Origin: Bombardia bombarda
Lineage: Eukaryota > Ascomycota > Sordariomycetes > Sordariales > Lasiosphaeriaceae
Direction of reading: 5' to 3'
Length of the DNA: 64,000 bases
Assembly (NCBI GenBank): GCA_030512295.1
Contig: JAULSR010000001.1
Location: 3,743,001-3,807,000, forward strand
This document shows positions 11,215 to 22,409 of this stretch, piece by piece. The notes beneath the pieces are model-generated. The model saw only the letters and a list, made by a program, of their open reading frames with translations. It made no database searches and was not told the origin of the DNA. A program made the position numbers and the translations under genes. Every line of letters begins with the position of its first letter. The first letter of the stretch is position 1.

Positions 11215-14200
11215 GACCAAGGGTGGAGTGTCGAATTATCGACGACGACGACGATTCTGTAGACTGCAATCGCTGGTGTTTTTTTTTTGTTTTGGCCGGC
11301 AAAATGAAAGAGGCTCTGCGATACCCTTGTGTCGATATAACGGAACGGGAGGGGGCGATAGGTGAGGTAGGGTAGGTAGGGTAGGTTGACGTTGGAGAGT
11401 TCGAGGTTCGGGGCGGGCTTGGCTTGGCTTGAGAATGAAACTAGCCGCCGTGCAGGGGGGTAGGTAGTAGGTAGGTGCTATTATTACCGCCGCAGCGACC
11501 CTTTTTAGCCCCCTGCCTTTCTTCAGGCTGGTCAAATCAGGAGGCGGTAACCCGGAAAGACCGGGAATCCGGGGCTGAGCAACTGAGTTGGGTACCTCGA
11601 GTTTCTTTGGAGTGACACAACTTTCCGAGAGCTACTAGCATACGGTAGGTGCATTTATCAGCAACTCTTCGCACGTACCACAAGTATGCGGCTCGTTGCA
11701 CTGAGGCTCGATTCGATTTGTCGGAATGATGCTGCTGGACTAGTGGTTCCTAGCTGCGGGAAGCGAAAAGCCACACCCCTCTTATCCTAATACCCTATGA
11801 CGACTGAGGAGTGTGTCTAGTCACAGGACCGGTCTTGGCTTGGTGCTGTCGATGGCCAGACGGAATATAGCTGTTCCTGATCGCAAATGCAGTCACATGA
11901 AGGCCGCAAAGAAGAAAAAAGTAAACAGAAATGGCAGAGGAATTGGGCTCGGGAGGAAAGCCTGTCTCAGAGGTACTTGGGTGGACTTAAGGCTTGGTTG
12001 CACGTCGAGACGGGACGTTGACACAGTCCGGTAGTAGTGGGGGCGAGCGGGCGAGCGGGCGAGACCTTATTACCTTAGGTTGTCCTTAGCTGCTTCCTGA
12101 GGTACATGCCTAGCTAGGTTGTTGCGCACGCACCCAACGTCAGTGCAGGGACGATGGAGAATGGGAGATTCAGGATTGGGGTTTGGAACGCCTCGTGATT
12201 CTTGGTGTTCTGGGCGCAAGATGTCTTCGTGCGTAGAACTCCAATGCCAAGAAGTTTAGCCAGGCATCTGAAGTTATGAGCCTCAACCGGTGACCCCAAG
12301 GTACTAAAAGGTAAGGATGGAAGTTGGTGCTGGCTGGGCTTCACTCCACCTCGTGGGAACTCGGACACGGGACACAAGCTGCCTTATCGAGTTCTCTCTC
12401 TCCTGTCATGTCCATTGAAGTGGATTGTGGAGACAGAGACCGGCCGCTCCTGCTATGCGGGAAACTACCGTGGGCGTGGCTTCCTACCCCGGACGTTTTG
12501 CATGGCTGGTATCCTCGGCGTGATATCTGAATCTGATGGGCAGGGAAGCAGCAACCCAAGTGCAATTGGCCCCCGGACCCAGCCCATGCACCTATTCCCA
12601 AGGTATGTTGGACTAGCCAGAGCCTTCTCTTCTTTTTTGACACTCTTCTAAACTGTCGACTTACACTTTGCACTTTAGCAGTTTGGCTCTTTACAGCTTC
12701 GCGGCGACGATGACCAGAATGCCGAGAGCTACGAAATGTAGCATTGCACTTTTCTCCAGACGTTGATCTCGCCCGAAAGGTCAAAACCAAGCTCATCTGT
12801 CCCGTACATGGGACCCTAAATGCCCTTTAACTGGCTCTTTACACTCTTGGCCTACTGCCATATACTGATCGACGTCTCGAAGAATCGAAGATGGCGCTAC
12901 CCATGGAACTAACTCCGTGGATCTCTCAAGCCTTGGGGATGGGCTTGGCTTGGATGGCCCATGAGGATGATGAGCGAGCCTGGGAGTCGGAACCTCAGAC
13001 CCCCAACAACCACTACTGTTTGCGTCGTGTGTAACTCCTGCTCTTGCCGTCTTGCCACAGCACATCAGATATCATGTGGAATCGCACCATGGATCTCATG
13101 GCGGGGGCCAATTTCACGGAAGGGGCTTGCATCTTGCCGTGGATGACTGACATCGACCACCACCACTTCAATGCATTTATCTTCCACCTTAGGCTCTCTC
13201 TCTATATGCCTGGCTGCCGCGAGGTATTGTACAGCTCTACTCTTGGCAAGATTCTGTCCCAACTTGCAACTAGCAGCCAAGCAGCCACTCAGCAGCCACT
13301 CAGCTCAATCTGCTTCATCCGTGGCCATGACGCACAGCACACCGTCTGCACCACTCATCACACTAGAGCTGCTGGAACAAAACGTTGACGAACCACTGTA
13401 CCTGACTTAACCCTTGAAACCTCGACAGCTATGCAACGCCTAGGCGCACACATGCCTCCAAAACGCTAAGGTGCGGCGGGGGGGGAGACGGCAAAGAAAT
13501 ACCAGTTTTGCTTTGGTTCAACTTCCCTTTGCTCTGTCTCTGCCTCATTGACGTACCGAGTTATGTTACTCAGCAATAGTGACCTCAGTATCCACATTTG
13601 ATCTATTTACGGAGCACTGTGTAAAAATACCCCCCTTTTAGTTCAGATTGAGCGTGCGCCAGTTTGTATACCCTATCACAGCCCAGCGCCTCCCTGGGCG
13701 GTCTCACAACCACAAACACAACAACAACCTTGACCGACCCATTGGGAGGGTTTAACTAAACTCAACACGTTAAATACAAAAAAGAAAATTCACGAAGCAT
13801 GAAATTATTACAAAAAGGAGGCCTCCAGGCAATCAGAAATCCACAAACTTCGCAGCGCCGGGTGATTCTGAGACAATGATGAAACGGGACAGATGAGGAG
13901 CAAGAGGAGGAGAATGAGGGGTGAGCGGGTGTGTGTTCGCCGCTTGGACGTGTGATTGACAAATTCAAAAGTCTGTGGGTTAAGATTATTGAGAAAGCTA
14001 AACATGACCATGGAAAAAGCAAACATTCCGGTATATAACCTAACCGGATGAAAAAGAGCAATAATATGACGTTCCTAGTATGCTTTGAAATTGTTCGAAT
14101 TCAAGGTCGTGAACACCACTGAGACCACCAAACAGACTCTCCGACCGCTCATAAGCAACGACGACTTGTTTGCCTACCTCGAGTCTAATCAGTAATCAGC

Positions 14201-16080
14201 ACCCATCTCGAGGTCACTCACTGTATTTGAAACACTGCAAAGCGGCAACGTTTTGACACTGCATATGTACACACTTTTCATCTCTGGTTGACATCGCATT
14301 TCCCACACGAGCCCAGCGAGGGAGTGGATCAGCCACAAGCCTCATCTCCGACACGTGCGTATGTGTGCGCGTGGGAGATCGGAGAAGAGATCGGATGTAT
14401 GACAATCTGACAGATGGACTGACAGGTAGATGGGGTGGTCGGTGTACGTGCTGATGGCTGTGTGTCACACCGACAAACATATCTACTTGTTGCTATTTGC
14501 TTCGGATGGAAACATATTTATTTCTTCTCATCCTTACCTACCTATTTACCTATTACCAATAAGTTATACTAACAGTAAAGTTCTACGGACCCCGTTGCAT
14601 GGAGAAGCATGCTACAACTTCCACATGAGCATGATCAAATATTCCGTACCATAAATCAAGTTATTTCGATAGTTCTCACATTGAACGTGGAATATCGATC
14701 CGCTGGCTTCAACTACCTTTAGCTTACGCCTCGGGGTTGGGGTTGGCACAGAAATGGGCTAGGAGTTCCAAGAATGGGTCTCTCACATTTACCTTCGTAA
14801 GGTGCTTTGGCACTCCTCTATTCGTACTCTGTTGTCTTTCTGCCCCCAAGAAGGAAAGAGAGATGGGCGGCATCTTGCTTCCTGGTTGCGCGAGTGTCCC
14901 GCTGTTAGTCGAGCTCATTTTTTCGCGGTAAAAATCATCCTCTCGACTAGCCCTCTTAACAGGGACGGGAGCAAGCTGAACGGCAACGACGACGTCTTAC
15001 TTTGCCCGGCGCATTGTTTGGTTCCTTCCCGTGGACAGAGATTCGACCCAAGCGGCAAGAACCCGTTGAATGAAAGTACCGCCGCCCAAAGTCTGTTAAG
15101 AGTGCTAGTCGAGAGGCAGATTTTTACCGCAAAAAGATAGGCTCGACTAACAGCAAGTACATTTGAATCCAGTTGTTGCGCTGGCGACCACACCGTAGCA
15201 AGCCCCAACTTCAAGTGGAATTAATATCATAATACCGGATCTTAAACACAAAAGGCTCGAACACACGTTCCTTAATCTTCCTCAATTCATCATTTTATCT
15301 ACATAATATCCACATGTCCCGATGCGATAGGTATCATCCAAGACAGGTACCATGATCAGGCCAGACAGGACGACAAAGACAAAATGGAAGAAACCTAGGT
15401 CGGGTAGACCAAGTGAGTACTGATCGAGAGCAACAGCCACCAACCTGACAACGACAAATAGCAACCAACCCAAGGTATATACAAGAGAAAACAGCGGGCA
15501 ACAAGAAACAACCATGTACTCTTCTCTCCTCTAAAAACAACAGCCACAAAACAAAAAGAGCTGTGTTTGTGTATTCCAACAAAAACCCCATCCGCAACAA
15601 ATCCACCCAACCTGCAGCGGGCCTTCTGACTGACGCAATGTATCCAACAAATTATGAGGAGAAGGAGGGAGGGCAGACGATCAACAAGGGGATAGATGGT
15701 ATAAACCCCAAGCAATCAGTCAGTCCTCTCCCTCCAATTCCTCAATCCTCGATACAAGAATGTGTGTGTGTATGTAAGGTATGTATGCATGTGTCCAGAC
15801 ATTATAGAATAAGTATCGTAGTCAAGAACAAAGAAAAAGAAAAAGAATAAGAACGATAGAAAACAAAAATCAGATAAAACCACCACAAGCCCCAGTATCC
15901 AAATACCTCTTGTGTGTATCTGTTACTGTAACTGTGAGCAAAAATAGAAGCAAGAAGATCATGACACCCCAACCCCTTCCCTAGAATCGTAGGCATGCAG
16001 GCAAATAAATAACGACCTCCCCATCCCTCCTTCTTTCCTCTTGGAGAAAAAAAGTAGACAGGAAGTAAATCAAACCCCCC
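11215..16080. other. 4.9-kb gene-free region upstream of the Zn2Cys6 factor
   Basis: No open frame here has recognisable protein features or plausible splice partners. The part next to the regulator (11215-11520) has AGGTAGG-type repeats and pyrimidine/purine tracts typical of a promoter or 5' UTR. A short GCGAGCGG triplication lies near 12038-12062. From about 13480 the DNA becomes AT-richer. An inverted-repeat element lies at 14902-15153. The last part (about 15300-16080) is probably the 3' UTR of the membrane-protein gene. A long non-coding leader, regulatory RNA or lineage-specific gene cannot be excluded. Confidence 0.55.
14902..15153. mobile_element. inverted-repeat element, MITE-like (about 60-bp imperfect terminal inverted repeats)
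   Basis: The left arm at 14902-14962 and the right arm at 15092-15153 are near-identical in opposite orientation. Both read CTGTTAGTCGAG, then a T-rich core with GCGGTAAAAATC, then CCTCTCGACTAG, then CTCTTAACAG. Each arm is itself a loose palindrome (CTGTTAGTCGAG facing CTCGACTAG...TAACAG). About 130 bp separate the arms and encode nothing recognisable. No clear target-site duplication flanks the pair, so it may be an eroded MITE, a solo fragment of a foldback element, or a non-mobile cruciform-forming sequence. Confidence 0.5.
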
Positions 16081-17970
16081 TCACATATCCTCAACAAACC
16101 TCGCCCTCGACTCACTCCCCCTCGACGACCCATCCCGCGCAACCAGGCTCCTCCCCAGCGGATCAACAACATTTATCGGCGGCGTCAGCGGCCTCTGCTG
16201 CTCCTGAGCTGGCGCATCGAGAAAATACCCCTGCTGCTGCACCGGCGTGCGCATCGGCCCCGAGCGCATCACCATGACGCCGCTCTCCGGCCGCATCGGC
16301 GACCCGAGCTGCAGGCGCTGCGGCTGCTGCGCGCTCAGATCACCGGCACCGTCCGGAAATGCTATCGAGTCCCGATAATACGAATTGGTGCTCAAGACGC
16401 TGTCGCGCACGCCACCGACGTGGAGGTGGTCGTTATCGTCGTTGCTGAAATTGTTGTTAATGGTATACCGACGATCATTCGCCGGGTCGGGATCGCTGTA
16501 TCCGTCCCCTCCCGACTCGAGCACCGATACGAGCTTCTTGCCCGACACGCGGTAGAAGCCCTTTTCCCCACTACCTGTCTGGGCCTGGCCCGCCGCTGTG
16601 ATTGAGGATCGCTCCCCACCTCCCATTAACCGCTTGTTGTTGCTGTTATTCCCGTTCCCACCCGTCAAACTGGCGAGCGCCGCGGGAATAGCAAATGGGA
16701 CCGAGCGCTGGTGCTGCGTCATGTCTCCTCCTCCCCCTTCCCCTCCTCTACTTCCTTCGATTCCTAGTAGCCCAGACGAGGGGCCTCCCTTTCCACGGGC
16801 GGTGCTCTCCCCATCTCCCAGGAGCATGATGGCACCGCCCTGCCGCTTCTTCCACTTGATGATAAACATGAGAAATAAGGCAATAATAGCAATGCCGGCG
16901 ACGCTGCCCACGACGCCGCCGATGACGGCGTTCTGGGCGGCGGGCGTGAGGCCGGGGGCTGGTGGAGGGCTGGCCGCCGTGGTTGTAGCGGCAGGGCTGT
17001 CCGTGGCGGTGGCGGCGGCCCCATTGTTGTCGGCGGCGCCTATGCCGCCGGCGTTGCTGGCGCTGGCGACAGTGAAGGATGCATCGTCGATGGTGGTTGT
17101 CAATGTAGCCGACAAGCTGCGGGTCTTAGCGGAGAAATTAGAGGCGGATATGGATGTCGAAAAGATCGAGGCTGTAGTGCTGGAGTTGGAGAAGAGCGAA
17201 TGCGGCACTACTGTGCTGTTGCTAAAGAGTGATGGGAAGCGAGCTAGATACAATTAGTTTTTTGTTACTTAGTTTCTGATTGTACCTAAAGCTAGCTAGA
17301 CAAGGCAGGTAGGCTAGGCCAAACTGCTGCTGCTGCTGCTGCTGCTGCATGTACGTGCGTGCATCATAGTACATGCGTTGGGTGGATTGATAAACCTACC
17401 TGTAGAGTTGAACCCCCCTGACACAGATGTCAGGGTGGGAAAGCCGGTTGATATGGTTGAAGGAGTGGACGTCACCGTTTCCTGGTCGGAGAGCGGTGAC
17501 AGGGTCGTCGAGGACGATAGTATTATTGTGTCGGTCGCCTCGACAGAGACGGCGGTGGACGACGGCGCACCATCGCCGACTGACGGGAGAGGGACGGACA
17601 CGGTGGGCAATGCGTCGAGAGCCAGGACCGAGTCGGAGTCGGCGGTGACACGGGCGGACGGGTTCTCTACCAACGACTGTGCAACGGGGTCGGAGAGGAT
17701 GGTCGAGACGCTAACGACTGCGCCTGTGTCATCGATAATCTGAAGAACGGAGACGGTCTGGACGACGACGACTTGACGGTTTTGGAGTATCTGGTTTTGG
17801 TTTGGTGAACGAATGTGGTTATTGTCGTCGTCGCTGTCGCTGTGGAGGGCGTGACGAGCGTCGTGGTGAGCAGCGTGCAAATGTTGGTGGTGGACATTGG
17901 CATGGTTATTGCGGGCCTGAAGGAGTGAAGACCCATGGTGTGAAGACCCGTGGTGGGCGTGGTTAGTCAT
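16081..17970 (-). CDS. Ser/Thr-rich single-pass membrane protein, Mid2/WSC-sensor-like architecture
   Basis: Two exons, 17970-17400 and 17243-16081, encode 577 residues. The 156-bp intron contains a (CTG)n repeat. The N-terminal half is His- and Asn-rich, then becomes a long Ser/Thr/Val-rich region that would be heavily O-mannosylated, with N-glycosylation sequons such as FNST and FSNST. A single membrane helix lies at about residues 295-322 (NAVIGGVVGSVAGIAIIALF followed by IIKWKKR). The cytoplasmic tail of about 250 residues is polar, with Gly/Ser, Pro and Gln stretches and VDPLGRSLVARD near the end. This outline matches fungal cell-wall stress sensors and Mid2-like proteins, but I see no Cys-rich WSC domain. 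The ATG at 17970 gives no hydrophobic signal peptide, so either a short upstream exon encodes one or the helix acts as a reverse signal anchor. Confidence 0.7.
17324..17348. repeat. (CTG)n trinucleotide repeat inside an intron
   Basis: About eight CTG units within the intron 17244-17399 of the Mid2-like gene, so the repeat does not encode protein there. Confidence 0.9.
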
Positions 17971-20178
17971 CGCGCCAAGCTGCCCTGGTGGCAGTAGTGG
18001 TGTTGGGACTTGGGAGCGGATGGCTGTGGCGACTGGCGAGTCGGGCGAGCGACCGCTTGCCTTGCTTGGCTGAGACTACTACGTACGTCAAAGTTGGTAA
18101 AAGAGCGACAGGGAAGGCTAAGGTAGGTAATGAGCGTGTTTCTTGGACAGGTGCCAGTCCGGTTCCAGGTGTGGTTCCAGTTCTAGTTCCAGGTTGGCAG
18201 GCTGGCAGGCTAGGACGATTCCGAATCCCGTATTCGAGGAGCTGGAGCTGTTGCTGGAGCTGGACAGCAGCGACGACTCGTAAGCAGCTCGCGGCTGATG
18301 AGGGCGCAGAAGCGATTGTGGGTGCAGATGTTGCAGTGTGATTTGGATTGGGTCGGCCGGCGCAGTCCACTCGTCATCGTCCCGGTCATCTCATCATTTT
18401 GCCGAGCCTGTTCGTTCTTGTTGTTTGCAAAGTGTCCAGCTTTGGCTTTCTGGGGCGTCGGGTCTGCGGTCCTGGGTTGGTCTTGGTACCGTATTCCGTC
18501 GGCTGTAGGTCTGTCTCGTCTGTTTTGCAACTTCTTCACCAACTCCACATGGACAACACGAACTTGCACATGTCTCGCGAGGCGACAGGTCACAACAGCG
18601 GGAACTTGAAAAGGAGAAAAAAGAAGAAGAGAGACAATTAAGCAACGGCGGGCGGTGGGCTGCACAACCTTGTAATACTCTGTCTGATCTGTCGGGCGAT
18701 AGGAAATAAATAAAATGAGACGATTCCCTTCCACTGCTTGGTCTGGTAACCCGGGCGGCAGCATCCAGGATGGCCGCCCCCAGGTAAGGTACGGATAGAG
18801 TCCCCCTTCAATTGCGCTGCTAGAGCCCTGGGAGAGCCTGCTGTAGCTGCCCACCTAGCGCGGCAGACAACGACGCTCCAATCTCGCTTGACCACGCGTT
18901 GGTCTTCTACCATCTCTCCCCAGGCCGCCATTGGCCAATCAGCCTCTGTCTGTTCGCTGGGGTGGCCCGACCTCCGCCATCCTCATTGGCCGAGGGGCTT
19001 TGGCCTCATCTTGATTGTCTGTTTGACGATTGTCGAAACAGCGGACACGAGTCCACGACAGGATGGGGCTCTTCTTTTTCGTCATGGCGATATCGCGACA
19101 GGGGGGGCAACGAGCCAAAGGTGAAAAGGTTATAAGAAACGGCCGCCGCCCTTTCTTTGTCTTCTCTTTGGCTGCCCACGGGTCTGCGCGTCTGCGACTG
19201 ACTTCCGACATTGCGAGTGGCACCCTTGAGTGTCACAGCATGGACAGGACTCTGTGGTGCAAGGCTTGGCTACCTCGCCGTGTTCGTGATTGGGCCCGTT
19301 TTTTGAAAAAGACGTTTTAGTGGGTGCGTCTAGCCATATTGGCACGCACGCTACGAGCTTGCATTGCACTGTTATTTACGACGTGAGGTTGCTAATCCGA
19401 CACGATATCACGTTGTTACACGAACTGCAGACATTAAAAAATGGTGTCGACAGGCAAGCCCAGCCGAAAGGGCACGCGTAACCCATGGGGGCATCGTATC
19501 CGCAATTACCTTACGAAGTACGTACTGTACCTGTGCCTGACTTTGTTGTCCTCCTCCATTCAGCCCCCGCACAGCGCCACATCAGGCCTGAATCGCTAAG
19601 TGGTTACGGGAGTACGGCGTACGGGGGACGGGACGAGTTCCTCCACTCACAGGGCCAGACCTATTGAGGAGAAGCAGGTAAAAAGCGCATGCACTTTGGG
19701 GCCTTATGCCTTTGATGCGCAAATACAGCAAACGAGTGAGCGGAATTATATCTCGAGATTCTTTCTTTGCCCATGTCTGGGCTGTTTTGCCTGCCTTCCT
19801 GATTTGACCTTCGGTTGCTCAGAGCTCACCCAGAGGTCCTCCCCCATCATATCTAAGCGGGCCAATTAAAGGACCTGACCAGCTGGTGAAGCTTTGGACT
19901 TGCCATTCCGTCTCCGAGGCAGGCGCAATCCAGCGCCAGTACCCCCAGGAGGCGGTGCATGGACTTTTGGGAGAAGAACAATACCTTACCTTACCTTCCT
20001 CAGGTACTATCTCAGAATAGAGACACAAGATTTGATGAAACAGACGCGCGTTCTTGTACCTAGTGCAACCGTTAATGAGTGAATACAACTTGCACCCCTC
20101 ACCCCTCTTCCCCAACGCGGATCGCGATATCGTTATCGAATTCGCCATCTCACCAACAACGACTGTGACGTCATAACC
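17971..20178. other. divergent intergenic region between the membrane protein and the serine hydrolase
   Basis: About 2.2 kb shared upstream DNA of two divergently transcribed genes. Open frames here look like by-products of GC-rich sequence. A CT-rich, AGGTA-rich stretch at 19970-20010 is near the hydrolase start. No RNA gene recognised. Confidence 0.5.
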
Positions 20179-22409
20179 ATGGCGTCGTCTTCGAGAGGAC
20201 CGATCCAGATGAGGGATGTGGATGATGAGGGCGATGCGAGTGATGCAGGCGATGCGAGCATCAATGCAAATGCTGGCGGCTATTTTGATGCCGCTCCAGA
20301 TGCGCTGAGCGATGGCGGCAGGAGCGGCAGGAGCAGCATGTACCACGATGCAAACACACACTGGAAGTCCATCGACCCTCGAACGTCATCGACGCAGTCT
20401 CTGAGGCCCTCGATGGCCCACGATGAGCAGAGGCGGACCCTGCTCTTCATCTACATCCACGGCTTCATGGGCAACGACTCGTCCTTCCGCTCTTTCCCCG
20501 CACACGTCCACAGCTACCTCAAGGACGCCCTGCAAGAGACTCATGTCATCCATTCAAAGATCTATCCCCGCTACAAGACGTACAAGGCCATCGACGTTGC
20601 CCGCGACAGATTCAGCTCCTGGCTTGAGCCCCACGAGTCTCCCAGTACCGATGTGATCCTGGTGGGCCACTCGATGGGAGGCGTGCTGGCTGCTGAGGTC
20701 GCCTTGAAGGTTCGTTCGTATTCATCCATCCGTTGAACAGGACTAATGATTTGTCCATACAACTACAGCCAAGACAAGGTGTGCCATATGGGCCTCCTTT
20801 CCAACATCGAATCTTGGGTACCATTTCACTAGATGCTCCTCTACTTGGCCTACACCCAGGCATCGTGGTATCGGGTATTGCCAGTCTCTTCCGTCCGGCC
20901 CCCAGCCCACCGGGAGCAGCGGGAGCAGCAGGGGGTAGCACCGAGTCTTCTACGCCGCTTGGCTCTGAGCCACCCGGATCACTCTCCCCCTATTCCTCCA
21001 TCTATTCAGATGTGGCCCCCCCTTCAGGGGTATCGTCGCCTAACCTCGTCGTGTCACCATCGTCCTCCTCTTCTGTTTCTTACCCTGCCCCCCCTGATCC
21101 GTATTTTAACCCCCCCTTCTTCAATGACGTTTCCTTTGTAGACCGAGGTTGGCTCAAGAACATTGCACACTTTGCAAACAAGCACAAGCAAGAAAACCTC
21201 TTCGAGGCAGCTGCGAACCACATCGTGTCTCATCTAGAATTCGGCAGCTGTCTGGCCGACTATCCTTCATTAAAGGCTCGGTACAGCAGACTACGGAGTT
21301 TAGAAGATGTCGACGACCTGAACCAGCCTGCGGGCTCTGAGACACTGGTCCGGGTTCGCTTCGTCAACTACTACACCGCTTCTACGGGGCTACCCAAGAA
21401 GCCCAAGAAGCCTACATCGCCCGGCCCCGACCCCGGCCACCCTCCTCAGACTCTCAACGTCCTCTTAGAAGCACCTGCAGGCCCTCAAGAGACGTCCTCA
21501 TTCAACAATACAAGGTCACCAGACGCCAAGTCCAGCGCTTCGACCCCGAGGATATCACTCGAGGACCACAGCGACCACGGCAACAACCACGACTTCCTAT
21601 CGGAGCTTGACCCCGTGCCAGAACTGGATGACGAGCCGCCTCCCTACGCCCAAGATGACGCTGCCACCACTCCTACTCCCACCCAACCATCCTCAATCAC
21701 AACAACAAACAGCCGCCCCACCACAGGACTCACCAACGACCCCAACACCAGCGGCCAACTTACCACAACCACTACCACAGACCTAGACCTCCAGCTGCCC
21801 CCGGTCCCAGACCTACCCGTCCCGCCCCAGGCTCCAGACCTGACCAAGTACACAGACAAGGAAGCCCGCAAGCAAGTCGAAAAGGAAGCTAAGCGCGCCA
21901 AAAAGGCCTACGATCAGGCCGTCAAGGACCGCGACAAGATCATCAAGGAGCGCCAAAAGTTCATCGAGAAGCGCCAGCGTAAGGCCGCTAAGGACGCCGA
22001 AAAGGCGGTCAAAGATGCCGACAAGGAGAGGAAAAAGGCTGAGCAGCTGAAGCAGAAGCAGCTGCAGAAAGAAGGCCAGGAGCTGCAGAAGGAGCTCGAG
22101 GCGCTAAGGGTGAGTGGGGGAGGGGGTGAGCAGCAGCAGCAGCAGAATCAGCCAAGGGAGAAGGATAAAGAAGAGAAGAAGAAGAAGCTGCGCAAGTTCT
22201 GCATGCTCCCCAGCAAGGTGAATGGGTTGCGTGATCCCACCTGGGTGCAGGTGTACATGGAGGACGTGGACGAGGTCGGCGCGCACTGCGGACTCTTCTT
22301 TCCCGGCCCGCACTATGAGAAGCTAGTGGGGGATGTGGGCGAGAGGGTTGTGGGGTGGGTGCAGGAGGATGCGTCGAGGAGGGCTATTTTTGACTTTGAT
22401 TTGGATTGA
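20179..22409 (+). CDS. DUF676-like alpha/beta serine hydrolase with C-terminal Lys-rich coiled coil
   Basis: Two exons, 20179-20709 and 20769-22409, encode 723 residues; the start ATG follows CATAACC. A hydrolase core begins near residue 85 (LLFIYIHGFMGNDSSFRSFP). It has the nucleophile elbow GHSMGG with Ser165 and continues after the intron with GTISLDAPLLGLHPGIVVSG, the usual Asp-containing strand of the fold. The family includes putative lipases and PGAP1-like or SERAC1-like esterases; substrate is unknown. The middle is Pro/Ser/Thr-rich. Residues about 533-630 form a strongly charged Lys/Glu/Gln-rich coiled coil. A conserved-looking tail follows (FCMLPSKVNGLRDPTWVQVY to the end), suggesting a folded C-terminal module. 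No signal peptide or membrane helix is evident, so it is probably cytosolic or peripherally membrane-bound. This layout recurs in uncharacterised fungal proteins, as far as I know. Confidence 0.83.

Noticed and set aside
12324..13410. Several 60-150-codon open frames in the 11-16 kb gap
   Set aside because: They overlap each other on both strands, lack domain-like composition and do not join into a longer model through credible introns.
14802..15214. Two ~100-codon open frames sharing the peptide LVER-IFTAK within the inverted-repeat element
   Set aside because: The shared peptide is explained by the terminal inverted repeats being read on opposite strands, not by homologous proteins.
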